Assembly (NCBI RefSeq): GCF_000002425.4
Contig: NC_037274.1
Location: 12,448,374 to 12,512,373, forward strand
From: Physcomitrium patens
Taxonomy: Eukaryota; Streptophyta; Bryopsida; Funariales; Funariaceae
Reading direction: 5' to 3'
DNA: 64,000 bases
In this document: positions 22,174-33,599 of the stretch, piece by piece
Numbering within the stretch: the first letter of the stretch is position 1
Layout: each line of letters opens with the position of its first letter
The notes under the pieces: generated by a model
Database searches by the model: none
What the model was told of the DNA's origin: nothing
What the model saw: only the letters and a program-made list of their open reading frames with translations
Made by a program: the position numbers and the translations under genes

Positions 22174-22964
22174 TGTGATTGCTCGTTTTACTTATTCCAA
22201 ATTAATCTAATGAGAATAAATCCGTATAAGGGGATTCGAACACGGAAAATGACTAGTTGCTTAAGCATTCATGTTAAGGTCACACAATCAATTACCTCCT
22301 AAATGTATCATCTCTATTTCCAATATCTTAACATATAAGAAAACTATAATATCCTCCTTCATCTTATCGGTCTCTTCCTTACAGCAATTCAGTCATACCA
22401 ATAACTTCTATTTCCACCAATATATTCACCCTCATAATCTCTAATTGTAATACTGTGCCGTGATAGCTTTCAGTACACAATTACCCTCATTCTAATCAAT
22501 GGAATTCTTCACACAAAACTGCCATTCACATTACAGTGTTTCACACAAACACAAACTCATTCTCTCTACTGAACTATAATCAGATTTTAGCATTCAATCT
22601 TTCTTCTTCTCAAATAATACCAATCATATTTCCATTCCATAATTCACTTCACAATATTCAGAAACTCTCAATCCGCTTATTCAAAGAAAATAACAAACAA
22701 AAGAAAAGAAGTAGCACCAAGCTTACCCTGGCTCACACTATCACAGCGATGGCCCTCGGCTCATGACTCTCACAGTGTGGCACTCTAATTAACTTCTACA
22801 ACTCCTACATACTTTTTCTTGATTCTTCAAATTGTAATCGTAATTCTATAATTAGTTGTTTTTAATAACTAAATCACTCATCTGTCCTCTTGAATTTCCT
22901 ATTATATGGACTATTAGTATATTTTACCAATATCTTTCAAAAATGAATTAATATCTATTCTACA
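22174..22964 (-). repeat. Right LTR of the palindrome (791 bp)
   Basis: Reverse-oriented partner of 15910-16700. Its outer end reads, on the plus strand, ATATCTATTCTACA and is followed directly by family A sequence that continues the part left of 15910. Confidence 0.88.
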
Positions 22965-25900
22965 CTAATGAATAAGATATTTGAATTTATTTCGGCAATG
23001 CTATGTGTCTATGATTTCTTTCACCTCAAATTCTTGATTATTATCTAGTTCAATGGGAAGAGGTGGCATTTGTCTTTTTTCCAAAGTATTCACCATCTTA
23101 TATGACTCATAAAGGGATACTTGAAATACAGAGTAGATCTTTATAGACTTTGGTAGATGTAATTGATAAACAACAGGATTGATTTGTTCACAAATAGAAA
23201 AAAGTTTTAGTCTATGATAGTCTAACTTATCACAAAGATGAGTATTCTTGATATTGTGACAAAGTAATCATACCTTGTCACCTAAGTTGAAATATGGTTG
23301 TTCTTTGCAATGGGCATCTATATTCATCTTTTGCCATCTTTGAGCTTCTTTTAATTATATCTTCATTGTTGCATGTAGCTCTGAGAAATGATTTGCTAAA
23401 TCTTCCACCATAGAATTATCAATTTTTGAAAAGTCAAAAGTATCAAGTCGTGGATGATAACTATATTTAACAAAGAAAGGTGTTTATTAAGTAGAAGAAT
23501 GTACTGAGTTATTGTATGCAAACTCTTCTAATAGCAAAAGAGTTGTCCAATCATCTTGATGATAGTTGATGGTATACCTAAAATATTGCTCCAAAATTTA
23601 ATTCACTTGTTTTGTTTTTCCATCTTTATAAGGATAAAAAGCCGAAAAAATCTTTATATCCACCTTTAGAATCTTAAATAAGGTTCTTTAAAATCTTGAT
23701 ATAAATTGAGTCTCCTTATTTGATATAATATCCTTTGACAATCCATGATAGCGATAGATATTGTCAATAAAAAGCTTAGTTATTTCTTCACTTGAAATAA
23801 ATTTTGTACATAGTAAAAAATGTGCCATTTTGCTGAAGCGATCTACGATTATGAATATAGAATCATGTGAACCTCATACTGAAAGTTCTATAATAAAATC
23901 CATAGAAATAGAAGACTGTAGTTGTTTTAGAATATGTAATAGTTGAAGCAATCCATAAGGTCAATGGCGAGGAGTTTTGGATCTTAAACAAATATCACAT
24001 GATTGTACAAAGTTTTTGACTACCTTCCACATTTGAAGCTATCAAAAATCTCTTGATATTAGCTCCAAAGTCTTATTATATCCAAAAAGTCCAGTTTCTA
24101 AAAAATCATGATGAGCTTGAAGGACACGTAATTGTGCCTTAACTTTTGAAATATATCAGCAATCTTTGAAATATAGTAGGTTTTTCTTGAATTCAAACTT
24201 TGAAGTATCATAGGACTTAGAAGAAGTATTCTTGATATCATGAATAAGAGGTTCAGAAGACATACTTAATTGAATTTACTTGACAAAGGTTGAATCAACA
24301 GTCAATGTTGATTTTATTGCTTGAAGATGAAAATGCTCAAGCTTCAAGAGGATTATTCTTTGTTAATTAAAAGTTGCATCTTCTTCTTTTGATATAAGAT
24401 AAGGACATTTAGAAAGGACATCTAATAGACCTTTTTGTTTTTCGGATTGATAAGTGATCTTGAAATTGAATTTGAATATAGACATACTCCAATTGATTTG
24501 ACAATAATTCAAAACACGTGTTGACATGAAGTACTCGAGGTTCTTATGATCCTTATATATAATGACTAGACTTCAAGTGCCTTCTACATAATGACACCAT
24601 TCTTGAAATGAATCCACAATTGTAAGAAGCTCTTTGTTATGGATCTCATAATTAATCTTCGTTATTGAAATTTTTTGGAATAGAATGCTACTAGGTGGAG
24701 TTTGTCATTTGTTTTGATTTGTGACAACACAACATCGATAGGAAAGTCTGACGCACCTGTTTCCACAAAAAATACCTCAAAAAAGTTGACACAATACAAG
24801 ATTGGTGCACATATAAATTTCTTCTTTAAAGCATCAAATGATGCTTTTATTTCTTTATTCCACTGAAGTTTATCTTTACAAGTCAAATGTGTAAGTAGAG
24901 CTACAACTTGAAAAAAGTTCTTCATGAAGATTCGATAGTAATTAGTAAAGCCTAAAAAGTATTGAACATCTTATACGGTTCTTGGAATCTTTCAATCTAT
25001 GATAGTTTGGACCTTCTTGAGATCCATCATAAAGCCTTCCTTAGAAATAATGTACTTTAAAAAGTCAACTTGAGTAGAGTGGAATACGTACTTTTTCAAC
25101 TTGGCATATAATCCTACATCTCTAAGTTTTTGTAACATATGACAAACATGAAGTTCATGTGATTTTGTGTTCTTAGAATAGATTAGAATGTTGTCTAAAT
25201 AGCAAATGAAAAAATTATCTAGAAACTTACAAAAAACATCATTCCTAAGATATTAAAAAGTGCTTGATGTATTTGAGAGTCCAAAAGGCATGACATTATA
25301 TTCAAAATGTCCATACCTAATTCAAAAAATAATCTTCTATTCATCTCCTTCTTTGATATGAACTAAGTTCTATGCTCTTTGTAGATCTATTTTAGTATAG
25401 ATTTTTGCTTGATTGAGTTGGCCATAAAGTCGTGAAATCAAAGGCAAAGGGTACCTATTTTTTATGGTGATCTCATTGAGTCCTTGATAATCTACACACA
25501 TCCACAAAGATCTATCTTTCTTCTTTACAAATAAGATAGGAGCTTCGATCGGGGATTCAAAATGGCATTTACAGTTTTTTGCCAAGTTTTTATCAATATA
25601 TTCCTTTAATATAGCCAACTTATTTTGCAATAAGCTATAGATTGGTCCAAATGGTGGTTGAGCTCTTTCTTGCAAATCAATTGAAAAATCATAAGGTCAA
25701 TGCTATGAGAGAATATCTGCATTTTTCTTTTAAAAAAAGTCTTAAAATTCTTCATATTATCTAAGAATATCACTTGATATTTTTTTACCATTAGAAATAG
25801 GCATAGCATATAGAGCAAAAGATGATCTTTCTTTTGCAGCATGTATGAAAGCTCTCGAACCTATCAATAAAGGTTTGGAAGTACTAAACTATTGTACTTC

Positions 25901-26560
25901 TACTTCGCTAACTTGATCTTGGATTATACTACCAAAAAAGTTAAGGTTACAAGAAATCCAATCTATTTGAAGATTATATTTTTCTAGCCATAGATTCTAA
26001 AATAACTGGATTGCAGGAAGATCTTATTACATTAAATAATACTATACTTTTATGATCTTTAATTGTTACATTCAAAAAATAATTTCATAGATAATATTTC
26101 CAGAAGACAATGAACAACCATCTATGACTTCTACATATACGGATTTAGTTTTTTTAACTAAAAGTATTTTTTGATTTATGACAAAATCTTTGTCTGTAAA
26201 ATAGGCTGAGGCTCTTCAATCTAATAAGATAAGAACTTTGTGATTTTTACGTCCTAATCATACATCTATTATAAAACAAGCTCAAGGGTCTGAGGAGAGA
26301 ATAGAACCTTTGCTAGGTGGTGCACATGATTCTAGCCGCTTAGTCCTTATTGTAGCTAGAGAAACTTGTTTTCTGATAGATTATCTTCTTTGGTAATTGT
26401 GCTCTTCATTTTGTAATTGTGTTACTTCTCTGGATAATATTGAGTAGTGTACTTAGCTTCTCTTTAATATAAATACAAACCCTCTTAGCGACATTGAGTC
26501 TTTTCCTATTCTGTGATAGTTTTAAAACGTATCGTATCAATTTGCATTGATTTTGGCCTT
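22965..26560 (-). pseudogene. Decayed pol and gag end of the old family A copy
   Basis: Aligns collinearly with about 496-4080 of the intact family A copy: chromodomain region, integrase, RNase H (a surviving frame at 24662-24925 with the ETGASDF block), RT (25370-25675 with LWMCVDYQGLNEITIKN and TKIDLQ), protease and the start of the zinc-knuckle region. Stops and frameshifts occur roughly every 100-300 bp, and most CpG sites of the intact copy are TG or CA here. No part can be functional. Its left end abuts the palindrome and its right end the A' LTR at 26561. Confidence 0.88.
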
Positions 26561-26594
26561 TGTTAGGGACATATTCCTTAGAACTTTCTAGAGA

Positions 26595-26791
26595 GAAGTT
26601 TCTAGAACCTTCTAGAAAACAAGCCTCTGGAACCTTTTAGAGAGAAGTTTCTAGAAGCTTCTAGAAGGGAAGTCTCTGGAACCTTGTAGAAGAGAAGTTT
26701 CTAGAAGCTTCTAGATAGGAATCACCTGGAACTTTTTAGAAGCTTCCTAGTTAATAGAAGAAGCTCGAGAAGTTTCTAGAATCTTCTAGAA
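26595..26791 (+). promoter_or_regulatory. Four heat-shock-element arrays in U3 of the A' LTR
   Basis: Perfect alternating arrays of GAA and TTC with 2-bp spacing lie at 26595-26617 (five units), 26644-26666 (five units), 26694-26711 (four units, the fifth with one mismatch) and 26769-26791 (five units). The consensus for strong trimer-cooperative binding of heat-shock factors is three or more such units. All lie 70-270 bp upstream of the TATA box. Heat-driven transcription of this family is an inference, by analogy with the known heat-responsive copia element ONSEN of Arabidopsis. Confidence 0.7.
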
Positions 26792-26862
26792 AGGATGCCT
26801 CTAGAACCTTCTAAAAGCTTCTTAGTTAATAGAAGTAGCTCGAGAAGCTTCCTAAGTAGGAG

Positions 26863-26902
26863 TATATATAGGGATCGAGGCTGAAGAGTTCTTCAGTCTC
26901 GA
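26863..26902 (+). promoter_or_regulatory. TATA box and downstream hairpin
   Basis: TATATATA at 26863-26870 is followed by CTGAAGA (26881-26887) pairing with TCTTCAG (26890-26896), and an outer TCGAG/CTCGA pairing. Compared with the LTR at 10319 the inner stem has G-C in place of A-T at the same pair, on both arms. Confidence 0.65.
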
Positions 26903-27131
26903 CAACACATCTCTTGGAGTTCTAGCTCACCTTTCTGGTGTTGTTCTTGTACTCATCTGTTTAATCTAGTTCTGCCACTTCTTCTTGAACTTCTTATTAG
27001 AAACCATTCATGTGATTCTTCTACCATATACCAAGTTATTTTCTATCTCTCAAAGGATATCTCTTTTTACTTGATGAAGCTTTATCTTCTTTCACTCTAA
27101 GATTTTTTATAAGCTTCTTCTCTCTTAAAAC

Positions 27132-28500
27132 TTACTTTTTCACATTCAAAGATTGATACTCTTTATCATCATCATCATCATCTTCAACATCTTTATTTTC
27201 TTTATTACTAGTTTTAGCAATTATAAGTATACTATGTTCTATCTTCTTTAGCTCTTTATCTTCATTTGAATTTCCACCATCATCAATGTCATCATCTTCT
27301 TCTTCTTCTTTTATTGAAATTAAAGATGTGTCTACAAACACACCATTATAATGACTTGGACACATCTCTAAGTGCTCGTAAGCATATTTATGCTCCAAAA
27401 ACTCTACATTATGATTTTTGATGATTTTTTTGGTTTTTAAACACATAAGCCTATATACATTGGTATCTTCATAAAACCTGTTAAACACACATTTTATACC
27501 TTTTATAGGAAGTTTGGACCTCATACAATCTAAAACCTTTGCGTAGGCAATGCATCAAAAAATCTTCATAAATAAAACACAAGGTTTCTTGCCATTCTAA
27601 GCTTCTTTTAGAGTCATTGATGTGAATGCACTTGTTAGGTACCTATTCTTTATATATACTATATTTATCACTATTTCCACTAAATATTCATGCTCAAGAT
27701 TTTGTGCATAAAGTATACTCTTTGCCATCTCCATAATCGTATGATTTGTTCTTTCAGCAACTCCATTTTGTTGTGGAATGTAAGAAATAGAAGATTGTCT
27801 TGCAACACCTTGAATCTTTAAGAATTCATCAAAATATTTTGGCATCTATTCACTTCCATTATTCATGCACAACATTTTGAGCTTGTACTCATATTGTTTC
27901 TCTATAAGAGCCTTAAACTCCTTAAATATAAAAAATATTTAGTCTTTCCTTTAATGATGTAAATCCATATTTTTTTTGAAAAACCATTAATAAATGTGAC
28001 AAATGACCTTACTCCTATAATTAATGGTGTCTTTATTGGTCTACAAACATCACAATATATAACCTCTAACAATTTGGTAGCACATGTTGTAACTCTATTT
28101 GGAAATGAAGCCTTTTATTGTTTTTCTTATATACATCCTTCACAAGCAAGTGTCAAGGCATTGTGGCTAAATTGACCAAGATCTAAGTTACTTACCATAG
28201 ATTGCAGCTCATTCATGCTTTTGGTATTTAAATAGTTAAGTTATTGATGCCAAATTCCAAATTTGTCTAAATCTTGCCAAAAATCAGCAATTGCTGCTAC
28301 TTCTACTCCATTTACCTTCTTACAAATGATGAAGTAGAGATTGCCATTTCTAAGGCCTTTTGTAATATGTTGTCCATCAAATATCTTTACAAAATATCCA
28401 TTCTTATCAAATTAAATCTTACAACCATGTGATATAATTTTGTTCACCAAAAAGAAGTTCTTCTTCATCTTTGGCACGTATTGGACTTCCTTCAACCTGA
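27132..28500 (-). pseudogene. Copia integrase relic
   Basis: On the minus strand the core reads ISYIPQQNGVAERTN near 27800-27755, the hallmark around the third catalytic residue (Glu) of copia integrases. EMAKSILYAQNLEHEYLVE and ANVYIKNR-like blocks follow (to 27600). The C-terminal part (27524-27380) contains the GIKCVFNRF...YRLMCLKTKKII segment typical of the copia integrase tail. It then degenerates into an Asp/Glu-rich run (27340-27150). Upstream pieces (27850-28200) correspond to the catalytic-core start, with stops. Not functional. Confidence 0.8.
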
Positions 28501-28939
28501 TTCTCTTGATTTGGTTATTTACAATAATTTCTACAACAATGGATCTAATTTGAATGGCTTAAATTATGTCATTATCTTCCAACTAAACTTTGATTGCTAG
28601 AATTTCTTCATAAGTATTTAATAAATCTTCATATGGTATCATGTACTTAGTAGCATCCAAATCTATAATCTACTTAGACATAACAACCATGGAGGCTCTT
28701 TCACTTGCCAAGAAAGTATAGTCATCTCCATCAAAGTTATCACAAATATTGTTTGTATTCTCTCTATCTTCTTTTTTAGCTTTATTATAATTTTTAATAA
28801 ATAGACTTAATTTTTTATAAATATAGTAATTTTTTACGTTGCTTTTGGAATTATCATGTTAGTGAAAATAGCTACCTTTATCTTGGCTTGAAAATATAAA
28901 ATGAATCATCACTGTGAAGCTCTTTTTTTTCCTCTTAGT

Positions 28940-29491
28940 CACTTCATAAACAAGCCTTGATGTAACATAATTCAGGGTAAGTTCTTTTATGTCATAAGCA
29001 TGAATTACTTGTAGGACTCATGAATAATGTCAACATAATGTCCTTATCATTAACTGGCTTGTCAACAACTACTAGTTGATTTATAAGTACCTTTATCTTA
29101 TTGATATAAGTCATGAGGTCTTCTCCAACTTTTATCTTTATTGTTAAGAGCATCCTCTTTGTTTGTAGAATGTTGGCAAGATTTCTATTCATATAGATGT
29201 TATAAAAAGTCTTTCATACTTCCATTGATCCATTGTAAATAATTAGATGTGAAAAATTGGCATTATCCAAATTTCATGCAATCATACCAAAAGTCTTCTT
29301 TTTATAATATTTTTACTCCTCCTTTGCTTTAATATAAGCATCATGACTTGGAGGCTTATTACTTTCATCCACAATGTCTGAAAGCTCTAATAAAGCTAAT
29401 AAAAGTTCCATTTTCTTCTTTTGATAGTGGAAGTTTTTACCTCTAAACTTTTCAATGATTCTCAAACTTTTACCTTTACTTGAAGCCATGT
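28940..29491 (-). pseudogene. Copia gag relic (UBN2 type)
   Basis: Starts with an ATG at 29489-29491 (MASSKGKSLRIIEKFRG), followed by the FHYQKKKMELLL block that matches the N-terminus of UBN2-type copia gags. After one stop, ANILQTKRMLLTIKI and DLMTYINKIKVLINQL follow (29192-29050). There is no surviving zinc knuckle. The family B LTR sits 18 bp upstream of the start codon. Confidence 0.75.
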
Positions 29492-29508
29492 CTAAGAAAG
29501 TGGTGTGT

Positions 29509-30170
29509 TGTAGAATAGGTAAATAAACTTTGTAATAAGTTACTGGTTGGTTATTGATAACCTTGAGAATTAGACTGATGGATAGGCAATTTAGTTGGTA
29601 ATAGTAGGTTGTTAGTGGAATAAATGGTTAAGAATTCAAAGGGTCATAACCTTTGGAATCCGCTGGCCGATGGATCATCTTTTTTCGTAGGATAAATAGG
29701 TTGAGAAAAGAGAAATCAAAGCCAGATTGAGAGTCGTAAGTTGAGAGCCAGATTGAGAGTTGTAAGCTGAGAGCTGGATAAGGAGTCATAAGCCGAGAGC
29801 CAGACTGAGAGTCGTAAGCCCAGAACCAAATTTTGAGAGTCATAAGTCGAGAGCCAGACTTTGAGAGTCGTAAGCCAAGGTAAGCTTGGTGCTACTTCTT
29901 TATTTTCTTTATTATTTGCTTATGAAGAATGGTAATTGAAAGAAGTATTATTGAATTAATAATTATAGAATAGAATATGGGTTGAATCAAGACGGAAGTA
30001 GTAAGCCTCCATGTTTTGTAGTTTGATAATTGATTTCAGATAGCCAGAGTATAGTTAATTGTGATACTAACAGACTCAATTCATATAACCAGTCATTTCC
30101 CATGTTTAAATCCACTAATATTAGTTCAATTACTTTGGTCTACTGAAGCTTGAACGTAACAAAAATAACA
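29509..30170 (+). repeat. 5' LTR (662 bp) with six 26-28-bp tandem repeats
   Basis: Starts TGTAGAATAGG and ends AAAAATAACA before the primer-binding site. Six tandem copies of a GCCAGA-TGAGAGTCGTAAG-type unit lie at 29721-29880. The 3' LTR has only two, which accounts for most of the length difference (662 versus 553 bp). Confidence 0.85.
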
Positions 30171-30173
30171 TTT

Positions 30174-30191
30174 TGGCACCGCTGCCGGGGA
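30174..30191 (+). other. Primer-binding site, tRNA-Asp type
   Basis: TGGCACCGCTGCCGGGGA, two transitions away from the complement of plant tRNA-Asp 3' ends, three bases after the LTR. Confidence 0.78.
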
Positions 30192-30339
30192 AATGATAAC
30201 AATATAAAATGTTAGAAATTGATTGTATGAGAGATGAAATTATATATTGAATGAAAAAGTGAAAAAACTAGTTTTAGGATTAGAAACATGTGAGTTATAA
30301 TTCAAGGCAATATTGATTTTGTAAAGAAGAATGAAAGAT

Positions 30340-32100
30340 TATGAGTGATAATCACAGAGGGGAAGGATTATCAAAGATATAATCAACAAGAAAAAGAAAG
30401 ATAGGAGCGATTACGCATAAAAAATAGCCTACAGGAACCACAAAAAAGAATTGTAGGTCAAAGAAAAACCAAAGGAAAAAAAAACTAAAAATTCAAATAG
30501 TAAGGAAACCAGTGATAACACCAATGGCCGCGGGAGTGCCACAAGTACCAATTGTAGTACTAATGGGAGTAGTAAGAGACCGAACTACAAAAGTGGCACC
30601 ATTACCTATTTTTAGTGGTGGCCGGGCTCTGATCTCAATTACTATATATCTCAATTCTTGACAGCTTACATGGCAAAAAATTGTAGAACTGAAGATATTT
30701 GGTTGAGATGGTTGCCAGCAACTTTAAAAGATATAACTTTTGAATAGTATATTCGACAACCAATGGGTAGATTTCTTATTTGGGAGGCCTTAAGGAATGC
30801 CTTCTTAATCCATTTTAGACTAATTGGATTTGAAGATCGGCTTTGAGAAAGTTTTATGAATAGCAAGATGTTTGCGGAAGAATCTGTAGAGTCTTATCAT
30901 GGCCGGATCGTGGATATACTTTATACATGGTCAAATAATCAAATGTCAAATGCGTTTATATTGTCGATATTAATTAACGGTTTGCATCCACCAGAATTCA
31001 AAATGTTTGTAAAAGAGGCTCGACCAGCTATGGTAGAAGCATTGTTGGCACAAGTAAAGGTATGGAAAGAATGTCATTATGACCAATTATTAATAGTGGG
31101 AGCCACGATGATTCCAAGTTCAGAAAGCCAACAAATACAATCGAGAAATGTGTCGATGGATAATTATCTACGAATGGCTGCCTCCAATATGAAGAATGTT
31201 ATGTTGCAAGAACCAATTATTCCTACACCACTCCAAGCAATAGCGCCAATAACAATGACACCTTATTTTATATCGCCAACCTATCAAAAATTGGAGTTGT
31301 TTATAAATGTGACTATTAAAGATCTAAATGAAGCCTTGTTATTAAATCTAACAAAAAAAATAGAAGAATTGGCCATGAATTTGGCTAAAGATAAGGAGAA
31401 ATGACATAAGCTTTCTAATACGAGACCTAATATATGGTGTAATAATTGTAAGGGACAAGGTCATTTTGATACGGAATGTCTATCACCTAGATAAACGGGT
31501 ATTCAATGTACATTTTGTGGACGAAAGCACCCTACCCAAAATTGCTGGCATTTACAAAGGCAACAATAATTCAGTAATCAGACCATGATTCTACCGACTC
31601 AGTGGGAAGTCAGTGAAGTTAAAATGAAAAATATGTATGGATGGAATGGAAATCGATCTAATCGACAAAATCAAACATCCAATCACTTTCAAATTTCCAA
31701 TTTTAATCAAGGGTCTGCATCAAACTTCAAGAACTACGGGAAGGAGCAGCAGAGGTATCAGCAATATGCTCCACTGGCGTCATCGAACCAAGTATCCTCC
31801 GTACCAACGAGACAACTTGGATCATTTTCTAACCCTACATGGAACAAGCCTAGTAGATATATACCAGTGGAGACACCCAATATGCCAGATGGAGGTACAA
31901 GAAGACCACTTCATTGTTTTCGTTGTAGACAAAGTGGTCATTATACTAGTGAATGTTCCAATCCCAAAGCTAGTGATGATTATGCACCAGTATGTGCAAA
32001 TTGCAAGCAGTCATGATATACTTATCAGCAACGTAATGCTCTGTTCAATTTCAATAATCAAGATCAATAGATCCAAAGCCAAGGAACAATGGAGGAGATA
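30340..32100 (+). pseudogene. Family B gag
   Basis: The frame is broken early (about 30340-30850) but then open over 30856-31404. It contains EESVESYHGRIVDILYTWSNNQMSNAF-like capsid sequence, aligned with the gags of the palindrome and of the 42-48-kb element. The zinc-knuckle region is at 31430-32010: first C-NCKGQGHFDTEC-like, then CFRCRQSGHYTSEC (31915-31956), then VCANCKQS before a TGA. A linker frame with QRDSP and repeated DPI/DPN motifs follows (32089-32373). RNA-binding and capsid roles are as in other Ty3 gags; the stops make it inactive. Confidence 0.8.
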
Positions 32101-32539
32101 AATCAAGGTCCTCAAGATTCACCAGTTCATCAGGTAGAAGTAGTCCAAGCTGTCCATATAAGAAGTCAGCAAAAGGAAAAAGGACCAATTCAATATTTGG
32201 GTGATCTTGAAGCGAAGGACCAATTAGACCCAATTATGGGGACATCCAATCCAGATCCTAATATAGGCTCCTTACTCAGTATAAGACCAGAATCGGTTGT
32301 GCACTCCAATGAGGTACCAATTACGGAGGCTTTGGTTCCATGTCGAGTTGTTTCGTTCTCTACACAGTTTTGAAAAATGTCCTTTCCGTTGAAAGATCCT
32401 CTCAAAGGAGTGAATTCCAAAGAACCAATATCAGCCCAATTGGAAGGACAATCTTATTGTTGAAAGAACCGATTTTACAGGCTCCGTCAAATTCAGTTCC
32501 AAAGCTTTATCAGTTTCTAATATAGAGAAAATCAATTTA

Positions 32540-33420
32540 CTTGTGTCGGTGTCTAGGACTGTGAAGAAGAAATGGACATTGAAAATTACCACTAATATAG
32601 AACCATATAATATTCTAAAAGATTTGGGTACAATACAGCCCATGATCTCTATGAAGCAATTATTGGCGATAGCACCTGAGTGCCGAATTATCTTGAATTC
32701 TTCATTAATTTATTGTAGAACTCAAAATAAAGAAATCCAAGAAGTAAGTTTGAATCCTGATCCTGGTGCACATACAATTGATGTCTCAATTGATTGGATG
32801 TTATTATCAGGAGTGCAAGTAGATTGAAGATCTAGTGTAAATCTTATACATGATGCTACAATGGAGGAGTTGGGTTTGGATCAATTATTGCCTACTACAG
32901 TGGTTTTGAGAATGGCTGACTCCAGTCGAATTAAACCTATGGATGTTTTACGAAGTATTGATACAATAATTATGGAGATTACCTATAAAATTGATGATAT
33001 TATTTTTCGATTGCAAAGCTCTATATTGTCATATCCAATTTTATTGGGGTGACCATGGTTGTATCAAGCTAAAGCTCGAAATGACTAGGACCGTGGTACA
33101 TTGACAATTGAGAAAGGTAATTATAAAATTGTGCTTCAAATGTACTCTGTCTAATATCACGGAGAAACTCAAGTGGCCAGTTCAAAATTCATGTCGGATT
33201 GTAAAGATGAGTTTATAGAAGAAGAAATGGGTGCACGTGCCATAATTTATGTTGATACAAGACAAGTTGTCAAGCACACTAGAATGAGCTACCATTGTAG
33301 GGGACTGGGAGAGTATTTAGTTCTTCCAGCTGTTATTGACAATTCAGTTCATATGATTGGATATTGGATGAATAGATGAGATGTTAATCACGTTAGTACT
33401 ATGGAACTGGAGTTGAAAAG
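32540..33420 (+). pseudogene. Family B protease and pre-RT linker
   Basis: Begins with the TLKITTNIEPYNILKDLG domain (32573-32630) also seen in the other family B copies. The protease core follows: SGVQVD, one stop where Gly-Ser would be expected, SSVNLIHDATMEELGLDQLLP, then VVLRMADSSRIKPMDVLRSI and SYPILLG at 33030-33050. After two stops the linker MSYHCRGLGEYLVLP (33284-33330) and VSTMELELKSSHVSNFM (33395-33445) precede RT. The catalytic region carries a stop, so the enzyme is dead. Confidence 0.75.
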
Positions 33421-33599
33421 TTCTCATGTGTCAAATTTTATGAAAGATTTTGGAATTGAGTAGAACATTAGTCCAGGGACTCTTGAAATTCCATGATGTC
33501 AACTAATTAATTTAGGTACAAGGAAGGCTCTCCAAATCATTCAAATTTATGATGGTATAAAAGGCAAAGAAAAAGAAATTTGGATAGATTACTTTTTAA

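Larger units (their letters stand above)
15910..22964. mobile_element. Palindromic (tail-to-tail) dimer of a family B Ty3 element
   Basis: Two copies of LTR + primer-binding site + gag are arranged as an inverted repeat. Left arm 15910-18532 pairs with right arm 20342-22964, every matched pair of positions summing to 38874, so the arms have no net indels. A second, shorter inverted repeat (18533-18632) marks the fusion point. The right copy continues through protease to that point; the left copy has lost about 1.7 kb of the same region. There is no RT core, RNase H, integrase or second LTR. Both outer ends are the same LTR terminus, TGTAGAATAG. The 5-mers outside (CCTGT and CTAAT) both align with CCAAT at 496-500 of the intact family A copy, compatible with a diverged 5-bp target duplication. 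Confidence 0.88.
11420..26560 (-). mobile_element. Old family A copy split by three insertions
   Basis: Segments 11420-12188, 14298-14512, 15748-15909 and 22965-26560 align consecutively with the LTR, 3' tail and pol/gag of the intact family A copy at 1-5631. They are interrupted by insertions at 12189-14297, 14518-15742 and 15910-22964. The right end stops in gag near the part matching position 4080 of the intact copy, next to an A' LTR. The rest of gag and the 5' LTR are not in the window. Differences from the intact copy are mostly transitions. Confidence 0.85.
26561..27010 (+). repeat. A'-type LTR with dense heat-shock elements
   Basis: Begins TGTTAGGGACATATTCC, matching the start of the LTR at 10319 (TGTTATGGACATAC). 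The TATA box at 26863-26870 and the downstream hairpin match as well, in the same orientation. The right end is unclear and placed near 27010. No leader or gag follows; a copia fragment on the opposite strand does, so this is a solo or truncated LTR. U3 (26581-26860) consists largely of alternating GAA and TTC triplets. Confidence 0.7.
27011..29508 (-). mobile_element. Ty1/copia fragment lacking RT and RNase H
   Basis: Minus-strand relic carrying gag (28940-29491) and integrase (27132-28500) of a Ty1/copia element. RT and RNase H, which should follow integrase towards lower coordinates, are absent; an acidic low-complexity stretch and the A' LTR lie there instead. On the right the fragment is cut by the family B element inserted at 29509, just upstream of the gag start. 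No own LTR is recognised. Confidence 0.78.

Noticed and set aside
15910-22964. Palindrome as an assembly or missed-adapter artefact
   Set aside because: A fold-back read artefact would also mirror the flanking DNA. Here the two flanks are different, consecutive parts of one family A copy, the arms carry mismatches, and the spacer is asymmetric.
26561-27010. LTR belonging to the adjacent copia fragment
   Set aside because: It matches the LTR at 10319, which is followed by a family A-like leader and gag on the plus strand, whereas the copia fragment lies on the minus strand.
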